Source: Apostichopus japonicus (Eukaryota; Echinodermata; Holothuroidea; Aspidochirotida; Stichopodidae). From it: a stretch of DNA of 64,000 nt. Positions 34,480 to 46,799 of the stretch are shown here, in pieces. The stretch spans positions 7,977,001 to 8,041,000 of the forward strand of contig NC_092562.1 in NCBI RefSeq assembly GCF_037975245.1. Direction: 5' to 3'. A program made the position numbers and the translations under genes. Under the pieces are notes generated by a model. That model was not told the DNA's origin and ran no database searches. It saw only the letters and a list, made by a program, of their open reading frames with translations. Position 1 is the first letter of the stretch. Each line of letters starts with the position of its first letter.

Positions 34480-35423
34480 TAGTAAAGACGACGAGCAAGT
34501 TCGGTTAGATAGGATTTCAGATGCTCATATTTTGGATGTTTTTTCCGCGTTAAATTTCAAGAACAGCACACCAGAAAACTTCACTTTATGGCCAGTTCCG
34601 ACTCTTCATGCGATAGGACAGGAGGTAGACTTCAACTCAACTCACCTAGCAGGTTTGACCCCGTAAAGTTGCTATATATGACCATCTGACTCATTGCAAA
34701 TAAAATGTCATCTGCACACCAGAGGTTGGGTCCAGGCTCCTTTGAAAAGTCCCAAAGACGGTTTCACCCCATCTAACCCATGCAACAAACCTTGTCAAAA
34801 TAAAGTAACACACCAGTACATTATAACAAAGGATACATAGACTAATGTTCGGTTGGAAAGTACTTTTGAGACCTACATAAATTCTCTTCCCCTATACCAG
34901 CCGGTTGGTTCACCCCACCTAACTTGTCAACACGAAATAGCACAACAGGAGCAAGGGCACTATGAATTCCAAATTGAGGAGGGGATGTGGGGACACTTCA
35001 AACAGTGTTTTTTTTGGGGGGGGGGGGATGAAATTCAAATGTGTGTAAGGGCCCGCAGAAGGTGCAGAAATGTTAGTTCATGTTAACCTAAGTTGTGGCG
35101 AATCTAGAGGGCAGCAATACATGTCAGAAAGAGGAATTACAATAGCCTTGTTTTAAGAATGTATAGCAGAGTCCTAGTAGAAGTCTAGGTGGAGATGCCC
35201 CCTGAATCCAAAACGTTTTCATGCATTCCGTGTTCTCTCGTAGCGAGTTTAAAAGCTCAAAATACATATTGTGAGAGAGAAATCCTTTTTAAGAGGTGCC
35301 AGATTCATTGTAAAGTATTCCAAAGCTCCTGTGGAGTCCAGGTGAGAAGCCACCGGAAGGTATATCGTTTTGTAAGCCTAATATTACCAAAATCCCACTG
35401 GGAGGGGGGGTGGGGCAAGCATC
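34480..35423. other. No recognisable gene
   Basis: Unassigned sequence with one poly-G run (about 35016). Nothing identifiable. Confidence 0.4.
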
Positions 35424-35431
35424 ATGCCCTA

Positions 35432-36546
35432 CAGTGGCGTAGCCAGGATTTTTTTCAGTGGGGGCGCTGGGGGGGGGGGTCTTGACCATTTCCTGGGAGG
35501 GCGTCTTGTTACTATCTAAGCGGAGCGCCACCATGGTTGGCGCGCAGCGTGCCGAATGTATTTTTGCTAAAAAGGCTTTCTAGAGTCGGAAATGACATTT
35601 CCCAGGCCTTGTGCATGGGCGTCAATCTTATTGAAACGTGAGGGGGGGGGGGCGTAATCGATTCGAGTATTCCGGCTGCAAGTACTATCTAAGCGGAGCG
35701 CCACCATCGGTTGGCGCGCAGCGTACCAAGAAATTTCAGATTTTAATACCTGCCAGATCGCTGGAGATGGCACTTGCCAGGCTGGATAGCAGCCATCTAG
35801 TTGCGTGATTTCGGGTGAAAATTACAATTTCGTCACTCAGGAAATCTGCAATAAAGTTCATGCGGCCTTACGTTTTGGTGGATTATTTCTGTTATTAGTG
35901 ATTCCAATTGACATGAACATTAGAACCCAGTGCAAGTTGACAAATGATGCGGCGAACTGGAAACCCCAGCCCCATTTTGCCCTATGTTACAGGATAAAAT
36001 ACCCCTCATTTGTTCAAACCTATGACAACTAACAATCTGTGAATAAATTTGTTTCGAAATGAGCACATTATATTGCACCAAGTCGGTCAAGGAATGACCC
36101 CAGGGCCTCAGATATAGGCCTACAGGAACGATGTCACAAAATGACATCGTTCCTGACATCAAAGATTGCGTCTGAAACTGACATCAAAGATTGCGTCTGA
36201 AACATTATAGGGTAATAGACTGATTCTCAGCGATAGCATTGTCTCCTTTCTTGAAAATTTGTTTTTTAGCGGTATTAAGAGCATCAGGGTACGTCCCAGA
36301 AGTGAAAACCCGGCCTATGCGCTATGTCACGTCCGGTTTTTCAGCAACTATAGCCTACTGCCGGTCCGCGGTCGAAGGGTTGTTCATGAGTGGTCATCAT
36401 GGAGATTCGAGACCATTCAGACCAATGATATATTTTTCGCACATGTATTTTTTTTCGACACCCAAATTCCCAGTGGGAGGGCGACTGGGGGGCGACAAGC
36501 TTTCATGGGGGGCTATCGCCCCCATGCCCCCTTGGCTACGCCACTG
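35432..36546. mobile_element. hAT-type non-autonomous element, copy 6 (1115 bp)
   Basis: Ends are CAGTGGCGTAGCCAGG and CTTGGCTACGCCACTG. A perfect 8-bp duplication ATGCCCTA lies at 35424-35431 and 36547-36554. The interior contains the word TACTATCTAAGCGGAGCGCC twice (about 35511 and 35688), each followed by ACCAT(C)GGTTGGCGCGCAGCG. The same core appears at 62508 and, in part, at 63089. G-runs sit close to both ends. No transposase frame. Confidence 0.92.
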
Positions 36547-36636
36547 ATGCCCTATCATCAATCATCATACATCTTTTCCCCATCACTCTAGTGCCGCCAA
36601 TACACACCAGTAACTTACATTATAAACTATTAGCAA

Positions 36637-37573
36637 GTGGGAGGTATACGTTGTATGAAATATATACTTGGAGGATCGGTATTTCTAGACCTGAGAGAAG
36701 CATTCGACCTAGTAAACCATTCTATTCTAATAATTTACAAGTTATCTATAAAGGGTCTCTCGGAAAGCTCCGTTGCATGGTTTAATCGTATATATAATAG
36801 ACAACAATCTACATATATGTTAATGGTGTGTTTCCCCCTTACTGCCAGTATTATGTGTGGTGCCAAAGGGGTCAATTATGGGTCCGTATTCTTTGTTTTG
36901 TTTATTAATGTGATGGGTCAAAGTATTAATTTGATAAGAGTGGCATGTCTATAGATGATTTAAATACCAAACTTAATGAGGATATGGCTAATTTTGTTTG
37001 CAAATGGTGCAAGAAAAATAAATTGGTTATAAATAGTTATAAAACTAAAAGCATGTTGATTGGTTCAAGACAAAGGCTGAAATCTATTCCAAATAACAAA
37101 TTAAATATTACCGTCGAAGATTTGTTAATTGAAAGTGTATGCAGCGAAAAGATTTTGGGCGTAAAAGTCGACAGTGAATTATCTTGGAATGAACAAGGCG
37201 ATTCTGTGTGCAAGCTCGTTTCCTGTATAGATTGTCTTTACTTCGACGAATAAAACCATTCATTGATACCAATACTTGTATTCTATTTTATAATGGATAA
37301 ATTTTACCGATGTTTGAGTATTGTAGCTTATCAGGGGTATGAATAATGCCAGAAAAGTTCTCAGACTTGGTCGTCTACAGGAAGCAACAGCGAGAATTAT
37401 TCTCAATACAACATTGAGGATAGATCTGAAGATCTTTCTAAAGCTTTTCACTGGTCCTCACTTGTAAAACGTTTGAAATGTAGAAGATTGACAATGGTGT
37501 ATATAGGTCTTTAAATCCACATTACTTTTTGGACAAGTTCCGTCACAATAATGATATACATAACCACTCCCTA
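36637..37573 (+). pseudogene. Non-LTR retrotransposon reverse transcriptase, decayed (5' portion)
   Basis: The plus strand starts in the palm domain with SVFLDLREAFDLVNHSILI, the FxDxxxAFDxVxH motif. A damaged GVPQGS block (MCGAKGVNYGS) and its LFIN follow. The YADD region is missing or destroyed. The thumb region then reads LNEDMANFVCKWCKKNKLVI and KTKSMLIGSRQ. Further downstream the frame is broken by stops (FEYCSL, ARKVLRLGRLQEATARIILN). The coding remnant is interrupted at 37573 by a CACTG-ended transposon and resumes at 38627. It belongs with CR1/jockey/Rex-like LINEs by motif layout. It is 5'-truncated and inactive. Confidence 0.8.
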
Positions 37574-38624
37574 CACTGAAAAAATAAACTAGTCAATATT
37601 GCCACGGACTAACGTTAAATTAGTCTGTAACGTTAATCAATGCAAACGGACTAGCAAAAATCTTCGTTTCATCGTTGCTTCTTAGTCAGTTTACACTGAC
37701 TAAGGAAAATATAATCGCAGCTTAGTCGGTGGCGACGGACTAAGGTATTTTAACCCATGGACTAAGAACGATACGGACACCCGATTAACGCCATAATCGT
37801 AGCTTAGTCGGTGTCGACGGACTAATGTATTTTTAACCCACTTCGATTCACTTCAATTTGGAAACCGAGAGGCAACGGCAGCTTGCTGGACTTGGCATAG
37901 TTTCATACGATCACTCTAAGCAACTTTCAACCGTTAATCACCCAAGAAGGCCTTTAGAAGAATGGAGGTATTAACTGCCATCATCGGCCTACCTGTTATT
38001 CCTTTAACTTGAAGGTAGAATTAAAGTTAATTGTTAGGCCACTGGCACTAGTACTGTATTATGGTTAGTGTAACGCTACCGTTGTCACGCTGGCGTTTCG
38101 CAATACACAAGTGCAATGACAGTGAGTAGCCTATAGGCTTCTACTAGGTACTGCAGTGCATTCTCAACACTAAAGTGTGCATTCTAAACACCAATTAACA
38201 ATGTGTTATGTGTGTATTGGGCTAGATGGAACAGTGGCACATAATGAGTGAAACTAGTCGGGTTTAATTCTTTCAGTGATTCTAGTCAGTGCAACTAGTC
38301 AGTCGATACCGACTAAGAAAGGTTAGTCGGGAGAGGCACCATCCTGACTAATTTAAAACCTGCTATAAACTAGTCGGTGGCTCATATAAATTAGTCGGTA
38401 AAGACCGACTAATGTCACCAACTAATGTAACTGACCAATATACATTTACCGACTAAGAAATTGTTGATCGACTAAGCTGACGGACTAAGATGACCGACGA
38501 AGAAATCCAACTGACTAAGGAATAAATTAGTCGGTATAGCAACTGACTAAGGCTATGTTAGTCGGGAGAGGCACCAGATGGACTAACGTTATGTTAGTCG
38601 GTGAACCAATTTAAGTTTTCAGTG
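37574..38624. mobile_element. CACTG-ended element with dense GACTAA/TTAGTC repeats
   Basis: It starts CACTGAAAAAATAAACTAGT and ends TTAAGTTTTCAGTG, flanked by TA on both sides (37572-37573, 38625-38626). GACTAA or TTAGTC words, often as TTAGTCGG or CGACTAA, occur about thirty times, clustered in the two terminal thirds. About 400 bp in the middle lack them. It is 1051 bp with no coding frame, so a non-autonomous member of a CACTA/CMC-like group. It splits a LINE coding remnant. Confidence 0.85.
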
Positions 38625-38900
38625 TACGGTCTAGCACACGAAATAATTTATTCTTAGAAGGCGGTAACACCCAGTTTTTTTTCTCCATATGTTGCTGCTA
38701 AGGCATGGAACGAGTTATCAAAGGAGTGTATAAGTATGCCAACTACCTTTTAACGATTTATCCAGAACTAATTTCTTATGCTCTTAATTTCATTTCATTC
38801 ATTGTTCTTTGTTATATTTTATGATTTTGTCAATGTTGTTTGTATTTTTCATTGCCGTATTATTGTTTACGTTTGTATTTTATATTGTTCTTATTATGAT
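38625..38900 (+). pseudogene. 3' continuation of the interrupted LINE
   Basis: The frame resumes RSSTRNNLFLEGG and then AAKAWNELSKECISMPTTF, the usual C-terminal end of CR1/jockey-type LINE proteins (a TRxxxN block, then a WNxLP-like block). A T-rich 3' UTR follows to about 39000. Removing the inserted element plus one TA joins this to the upstream part without a frame change at the junction. Confidence 0.7.
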
Positions 38901-39640
38901 AATATTTTATGATTTTTTTAAAGTTTATATTGTTATAATTGTATTATTCTTATAATTATCAGTTTGTTCATTTTATACAACAATATATACATTTCTCTTA
39001 ATGTGACATAATGAATATAATATTGCTCTATGCGTAACAATCATATTTTTTCCTTCTGTCAATGTAGCATAATAATACCAACATAAATGATAAAGATTGT
39101 ATAGTCTTTTCTTACTTCAACACAATATATATAATCTGTATCTTGATGTAATGAACATAATTCTACTTTTCGGAAAGATATAAAATATACATCTTGTTTC
39201 TCTAGATGTAGCGAGCAAAACTTACGGTATATTTTACGTATAATTCCAACCAAAAACATGAGCAATACTCACATTAACAAAGATCTTTCTTGAGGAGATA
39301 AAAATATTACATAAATCTCATAATGCAATTATAAATTTGGTGTTTATATTTTTGTTGGGGGGGGGGGAGGGGCGTATACGAAAAAAGACAACCAGTGGGG
39401 CTACAGATGTAAGCAAAGTGAATGGAATAAGAGAAGGAGAATAATTAATATAACAGAACAGGACCATTCTTGAAAGCTAAGGATCACAGTCATTGAAAGA
39501 AAAATGCTTAGTGCTATCACCGCTAGCGATGTTCTTGTCGACTTGCAGGAGGAACTTAAGCTTGTACAGTAACTCATGTAAACTAGGAGGCTGAAGATAG
39601 GTGCTTGATTAAGAAATTATATGGGTGCCGTTGAATTAAC

Positions 39641-41435
39641 TTATAACCAAAAAAAGAGATCCTGCTTTGAAAGGACAAGCTGTTCCCCTACAATACTCTG
39701 CTTTATATCCAGAATAAAGCTGGAGATTATCTCACAACCCCAGAACAGATGATCAATAGTCTCTTCACATATGCTACAAAAAATGCATAGCCTATTATCC
39801 TTAATTTGCATACGGTGAAGAAGGTTATTAGTGCCAATGATGCGATAGATAAAACGAAACTGGAAATACTGAACCTTTGATTCTCTAAAGGAGATAAAGG
39901 GAATGAGAAAAATATTTCGCCACTGTTCATCACTTAAATCAAAGTCATCGTAGCGAGTCCATTTATTCAAACAAGTATAGGGGGAGAAATAAAGGAGTTA
40001 AACTACTGTAAATACACCAGCTGGAGAGGAAAGGAGTGCAGTGAATCTTGTCAAAAGGGGTGGTATGTGAAACATGGGAAACATTGGGGTCCTATTATTC
40101 TTCCAGTGTCTGGGGATAGCAGAAATAAGGCCATAAAATAAGGGAAAGGGAAATCTTCTAGAGAATGTACACGTTTAAAGTTAACAAAGCTTAAAGGTGT
40201 ATAGTCGTCATCTAACAGATATTTGATGGTTATAACACACTTGTTATACATAAAACTGTAAAACTCTGTCGTATTATTCCAAATAATTTCGGAATAGTAA
40301 TTATTTTCTAAAGGTCTAAACTTATGATAAGCCCAAGCAAAGCAGACATCATTAATAAATGAATTAGTAATAACAATACCCTTACAAGAATAATTACATT
40401 TAAAAAGAAGATCCTTGCCATATTTGTTCAAATAAAGGTAAACAAAAAGAGTTTCCAATCAGCATGTACCGCTTCAGTTTACCGTCTTACCCACACACAA
40501 TTCAAACTACGGACAAAGGAATGATATGGATGGCCCTTAGGCCACCCAAACTAGTGTAGGGGCAATGAGCGTATTACGCTTAATTTTGATCGGGTTTGCC
40601 ACCCAAAACGAAACGAAAAAATAAGAACAAGAAGACAAACTGAGAAATACCTAAAAATTTGAAGATTGTGATCTTGCCTATAAGGGTAGGGTCACGAGCG
40701 GACCATATAGGTTTAAAATATGTTTTGGACCTGATAACTTTGGGGAATTAGGGCGAAAAAGATTATCATGCCAGTGTGTCAAAAGGTGATGCCCAAGACC
40801 GTGACAGGACCTAATGTCCGCAAAAAAAAAGAAATTTCTTAAGAAACGGGGTTTCTTAGAAGCAAGGGGACCTAACGGGAAAATATTAGACTCTTCATGA
40901 TTTACTCTCAAACCAGAAGAGAGCTCCAAAATGTTAAGAATATCATCCGTGTCCTTTAAGCTGTGGCAAGTATACCATCTAATACAATACAGGTGTCATC
41001 AGCATATTGAATAAGTCTACACTCAGTAGCTAAAATACCGCTTAATATACGAGAAGAATGATTTTTAATAGCAAGTGGCGCTACACAAATGGTAAAAATG
41101 TATGGACTAAGAGGGCATCCTTGACGACCCCCTCCCCCCTAGAAATTTTGAGGGATGGAGAAGAAAAGCCATTATTACTAACACAACCTGAGGAGTTAGA
41201 ATAAAACGTTCGGATCCATCTAATGTAACTGTTGTTAAAATTAAAAATATGTAAAGCAATCAAAAATAAAGTTCCACTCAAGACGTTTAAACGCCCTTTC
41301 AAAATATAATAATAATAAAAACCAGTGACATTATTTATTTGACAGTTATCGACTAAATCTAAGATAAAACGGATATTCTCTCCAATAAACCAATTTTTAA
41401 TAAAGCCAGTTTGAATTTGATTGATATTAGAACAG
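39641..41435 (-). pseudogene. L1-like LINE ORF2, reverse transcriptase and C-terminal domain, decayed
   Basis: Reading on the minus strand: QTGFIKNWFIGENIRFILDL (about 41435-41350), then FNFNNSYIRWIRTFYSN and SNNGFSSPSLKISRG. Next, after a shift, a GCPLSP-type block and QYADDTCIV, the catalytic YADD motif (about 41010). C-terminal blocks follow at 40051-40458 and finally YFQFRFIYRIIGTNNLLHRM and CSICEETIDHLFWGC, ending at 39641. This order is that of L1/Tx1-type ORF2 proteins. Several frameshifts and stops are present. A 3' UTR continues towards about 39000. The 5' end stops at about 41440, where a plus-strand segment begins. Confidence 0.75.
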
Positions 41436-41439
41436 ATGA

Positions 41440-41974
41440 CGAGATATACCCTTCACGTACTGCAATTCATCTTTAACCATCTTTTGTGCGTCTTTACAAT
41501 GGCATCTCAGATATCTGTGATCTTTAGGACAACAAACTTTTTCCTTCAGGATACATCAGAAAACATCTTTTTTTTTAATCGACCTTTACGCAATATTTCT
41601 TTACTATGCAATCTCCATTGTCAACATATCGTTACCTGTAGTAATCCTCATAGGTGTTCTTTGGCCACCGTACCAAGAATAAAAGGATTGTTGCTGTATA
41701 ATGTATTTCACATTGTAATTGTATATATGCGCCTATTGATTGATAGGACGTTGTATCATGTTACTTTCTCTTGACTTACTACAATGGTTCTCTTTATTGT
41801 TTTTTTCCTTCATGTTTTCATTAATCCCCCCAATTTATATTCAATTGTTAGTACATTTGTAATCTGCCTTACTTTAACCTTCTCTCCACTCGATCACCTT
41901 CAAAGTCTTGCTACGATTTACCGTAATTATGTCTACCATTGTTTGTCAACACATGCACGAGTTAACTTCGTTTA
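41440..41974. other. Unassigned segment between two opposed LINE pieces
   Basis: T-rich on the plus strand, with long open frames but no motif. It may be LINE sequence upstream of the endonuclease domain, in plus orientation. Confidence 0.35.
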
Positions 41975-42100
41975 AGCTCTTACAATGTAAGACGGCTAAG
42001 GCAGAGTAACAAAAGAAGAAAGGTGTTTCCTTATCTACACAATAATAAAAGCGACATTTACTTTATCCAAGAGACAAACTGTACTCCTGATAATAAATAA
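41975..42100 (+). pseudogene. L1-like LINE endonuclease N-terminal fragment
   Basis: The plus strand reads SSYNVRRLRQSNKRRKVFPY then SDIYFIQETNCTPD, ending at a stop at 42098-42100. It matches the start of the apurinic endonuclease domain of L1-type ORF2 (a NVRGL-like block and the QETH-like block with the catalytic Glu). It is opposite in orientation to the RT remnant at 39641-41435. Confidence 0.6.
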
Positions 42101-42164
42101 ATAAAATTAATTAATGAATATGAAGACATCCTTTACTGTTCCAGTTATCGTATTTAAAAGTTTG

Positions 42165-42260
42165 TTAGACTTTGACCGCTATTGACCTTAAATGACCATT
42201 GACCACCACGAAAACAACATGATTCTTGAGACACTACGATGTACGTTCCAAGTATTTCGT
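42165..42260 (+). repeat. Degenerate TGACCT-family repeat unit
   Basis: TTGACCTTAAATGACCATTG followed by ACCACCACGAAAACAACATG matches the start of the units at 6075 and 48770. Confidence 0.45.
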
Positions 42261-45200
42261 AGAGTAATAGTGTGTATACTAGCACTATATATACACACAA
42301 ACATCTTTCCCGACGTTGAAATGCAAGATTTTTCAAGACAACCGTTGCCCTTGGTTTGACCTACGCACAAATGCCATGCAATAGTGTATGTAGTGTGTTT
42401 AAAGAACGTCACAATAATTATTGTGAGCTCATGCGTGCTACAATATTGGGATTACTAGCCGGCTCTATTATCTACATGGCTGGTGAATGCCAGCTGAACA
42501 TTCACTTTTTATAGCTATCTCAAATTCACAGGTTGGCTACGCAGGAAAAAATCTAGACTCAGATTTGCAAAGAATTATGGCGGCGACAGTTAATTCTGCA
42601 CACGTAAAATAAAATAGATCTCCTTGAGTAGCATACTTCTTCAAAACAATACGTACAGTTCTCTACTTTGGTTCGCTATTCTCGAATTGAACAAGACAGG
42701 TAACATTTGAGCGCATTTGAGTGAACAACATCCTGCAAAAAAGTTGCAAGCAACAATTGTTAACCGTTTTTATCCGCAACGACTTGGCGTTATCTATACT
42801 ACTTCAGCTCTTGCAACATAGGCACTTGTAACGTTATTATTTTGGCATGGTATGATACAATATGGCCGTGTATGGCAAATACTACGTGTTTTGGATGATG
42901 ATAAACCAGGGCCAGGAAATCGTCCAAGCAGTTTTCAATAGACCGGAGGGTGTTACATTTACTATGATAGACTAAAGGCCTATATGTATTCGTTACATTA
43001 ATCGTCCATTAGGCCTTCGGTGCAAAGTACCGTATGTTGGTAAAATTTCGCTAACTAGGCGAGGATACAGTAACGTTAACATGTTGTTCAATTTGACTAA
43101 TCAGTGTTTAGTGTATATTCTCTGTCACGTCCGAAACAGGCGTGATTCGTGATTGACAGCTTGGTTCTGATGGTTTCAGTTATCATTTCTTCGTTTATAT
43201 TGTAGGCACATGCTTGCTAGAGCACTGTTTATAAACATTACACAATATAGCCTAGCTTTGGTCTACGTTAAAGGACCTAACGCCGAACTTGCTTCTTCGT
43301 GACCGAAATAGCTCCAAACGGATTGCAGTAACAAAGACCCCTCCATTGAACATGAACATGAACAACATGTTGAATATGCAAAACTAACTAACTTTGACCT
43401 TCGCCACGAGCTTAAATGACGTCTTTGTATACAAAGACAGTTGTTCTAGTTTGAGATAACATTTATCAGAAAAGATATCAAATAGAGGGCTATTAACATT
43501 GGCATGCTTCCACCTGTATTGGTAATATGTGATATAACATAAGCAATATCAGAGAGTAAAACAATACGAGGGACAATGCAGTTTTGACCCGGCAAGTTGT
43601 TTATGTTAAATTATATGCAGAAAATAGTTTTCTGATGAAAGATGAGGGAAGCATTTCAAATAGAATATTCCATTAACGGTCTACTGGCACCTCTATGAAT
43701 GACTCTAATAGGTATTAAAATCATGAAAATAGCTGCAACTCCCATTAAAATCAACCAAAGATTGATCATTTTACAAGTCTTTTTTTTTTAATTCTGGGTT
43801 TCTTTTTGAATATTCATAAGCTAATTATGCACATTGATGATGCCTAATTTGCTGCTATATTAATCCTTTGTTTTTATAACCATCGTTTCAAGGACATTGG
43901 CGATTTTTTGAAATATTTATTGTTTTCTTTGAAAAGAGGGACATCACCTTATTCATGTTATATTTTGTGGGCTTGTAATTAAGGGTTAACTCATTAAGAC
44001 CTATTATAAGTTATTTTGATGAGCGTCACATTGACGTCATAGTTTGCACATACTAAATGAGGTTCCCAGATTTATGAAAACTTCCAAGTTTATATCTTGG
44101 AAACGAAAAGAGCCTTTCGAAAACTTTCAATTATTTTTTAATGAGATTTTCACACACAATAGATGTCCGGCATATGGGGCAAATTTGTTTGGTGTCTGTA
44201 GTACTTGAAGATGGCCCAGATATTGAAAAGGAACATGTCATTAGTAAGACATTTGAGACAATGATGTAGATGTGTATGGTATTAAGATGGACGTGTAAGG
44301 GTGATAATTAATGAAACTATGGTGACTGTATTTATTTACAGCAAATGGTTGATGACGTCAAACTAATACTCACAGCTTGGATGTGGATTACATATTTATT
44401 ATAACAGTGGGTATATTGTAATAATTTACACATAAAATCATTGTCAAAACTACAAATACTCATTACCCGTCCTTTCTACATATCCTACCTTTTAAACCCT
44501 CCCGAGGGAACTGGAAAATATAGTTCGGAGTTTTGAAACGAATAGGATAATGAGATTTCTCATCACCAAGTTGCAGGTGCACTTTGCATAAACATTCTTC
44601 ATGTTTCATCATTGCAGACAGTTTTCAGTGAATTGAGGATTTGTTATAAAATGGGTTGCGCGTTCTTATAGCAGCAATTTACAAACGTACCCTTGTTCAA
44701 AGAATGAGTCCAGTTTATGGTGATATACCTTGATCCGTATATGGAAAGCTGATTGGATTTTTCCTGTACAAAAAGTTAAATATCCGAAAACTGCTCGTGT
44801 TCAAGAGCTAAATTGTCATGACAGGTAATTCTCTAAATTTATATTATACCGTAAGTCGATTTATTAATAAATTATTGGTTATTATTGCTTGGTTGGCATA
44901 GTTCACATTATTTATTTCTAGCTTTAAATTTCTTAACATCTTAAATCTATTTTTTCTTTAACTCAATCTTTATGTGCATATTGAATTTCATGCTATAATA
45001 AGATAATATACTTACATAGAAGAAAATGAAATACTTAAATTACAGGAAATAAATGAAATAAAATAGATATTAGCAATGTTTATTTGTGTACATGTCTCTT
45101 TACAAAACTACCTTTAATCATTACGAACAGTTCTGAGTAGACCAGGCCTGATGCCATATGTTATGTTCATTTGTTGAAATTGAAATATGACTTCCCAAAA

Positions 45201-46790
45201 GTATAGCCCCCAATGTGTATTTCGGATTGTTACTTTAAGTTGAACTCGTCATGATATAGCAATATGTATTTAATCAAACCTTTTATTCAAACCTTCATCT
45301 TCTCCCAAATTAAGAAATCCATTAACGAGCTTATTTGCCATGCCTTAAAATGTAATACAGTTACAAATACGTATAATCCATAATTATTCTTGATGTACAA
45401 GTATACGTTACGTATACAAAATCTCCCACTTGCGAGTTGCTGAGTAACACTGTTCCTGACTCTGCACCGGGGTTACCGTATATTCGCACGTTGAGTGATA
45501 TATGGCTATCAGCGCTAGTAGCTGTGGTGCGGGGAGCCTGCTTTGTGATTTCGTCGTCGCATAAATGAACTGATTGTATTCTCAGTAGAAGCAGTTTGCG
45601 GATGGAAATTTCCAAAACGCGGACTAAAACTCTGTCAGGTGAGTCTTTGTATCTTTCAACGTCGTTGCACTTATCGCATTACCATAATTCCGCATGTCGG
45701 ACAGTCCGTGAGGTGTAATCGTGAGGAGTAAACGTGAGTTTTATCCAGATTATTTTAATTCACGTTCCCAGCAGAAGAATTAAATGAGCGATATAATCAT
45801 TGCAATTCGCACCACTCAGAATGCACTGTACTGGTCAAGTAATCATCACATGACCCTCGACTGACTTGTGTTTAGCGATGTCACACTGTATTCACCGCAC
45901 AGAAATGTATACTTTCTGTGATTCACCGTGGTATATGGTAGCATATGAATGTTAACAGCCCCATTGATTACACACTAAATCACAAAAGTAATGTGGTCTC
46001 TCAGTCTTGATAGAAGTTCTCACTAGCTAAACGCTACCCATCACTGGATAGCTGTCAAGTTGGCCATTCATGGCACAATCTATTTTCCATATCAATACGT
46101 TGCAGATATTTTGCTATAACTTTCGTCACTTGTAAACAAACCTCTTTACTCAGTAGTAAACAATTTTCGTACGCTGCTCCTGGGAGGCCTAAAGGGGTCT
46201 AACATTGCCTTTATTAGTCCAATCTTTGCACCAGATGTACTTACATTCATACTCTTCAACATCCAAGCTATAAAAAAGACATCCTGATTGATAACATATC
46301 ATAAAAGATGTTCTCCTGCTGCTTTTTGGCACTTTTCCTGAACTAGGAGTATGAGGCGATTTGAATAGACTCTTAACAGGAGTAAGCCACAATTTACCCG
46401 GTCTTATGCTATTGTAACATAGTTATGTTCATGCTGGATGGCTATGTCGTATCGGCAGCATGACGTAGGTTTGCCTCTGTCATACATAGCCTAAACCAAA
46501 CAAGAAGTTCACAGAGTTCACAGGCATACATATATCAAATGTACACAACTGTGGGATGAATTAGTTGGTGTTGGTCGTCTGAGTGAAATGGCCAGTAAAC
46601 GAATGCGTATTGGTCCAGTTCAAGGAAGGGTGCTGGTTACGCGAAATATAAATACCATCGCGCTTGCTACCAGGCTTTTACCAATGAATTCAACTTCGAT
46701 ATATTACTTTTGACAATTAATGTTAATATTGCACATCTGTTCTGCTAAACCCTAAATTAAGACGAACAAACATTTATTTTTATCATGATA
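42260..46790. other. 4.5 kb without a recognisable gene
   Basis: AT-rich. Minus-strand frames at 45361-45615 (84 codons, starting MEISIRKLLLLR) and 46189-46392 have ordinary composition but no recognisable family. The first passes a weak GTAACG donor-like site. I do not call genes here. Confidence 0.4.
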
Positions 46791-46799
46791 AATTATTAT

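Noticed and set aside
44033-44040. CRE-like word TGACGTCA
   Set aside because: The sequence is actually TTGACGTCATAG in unannotated DNA with no promoter nearby. Single short motifs are expected by chance.
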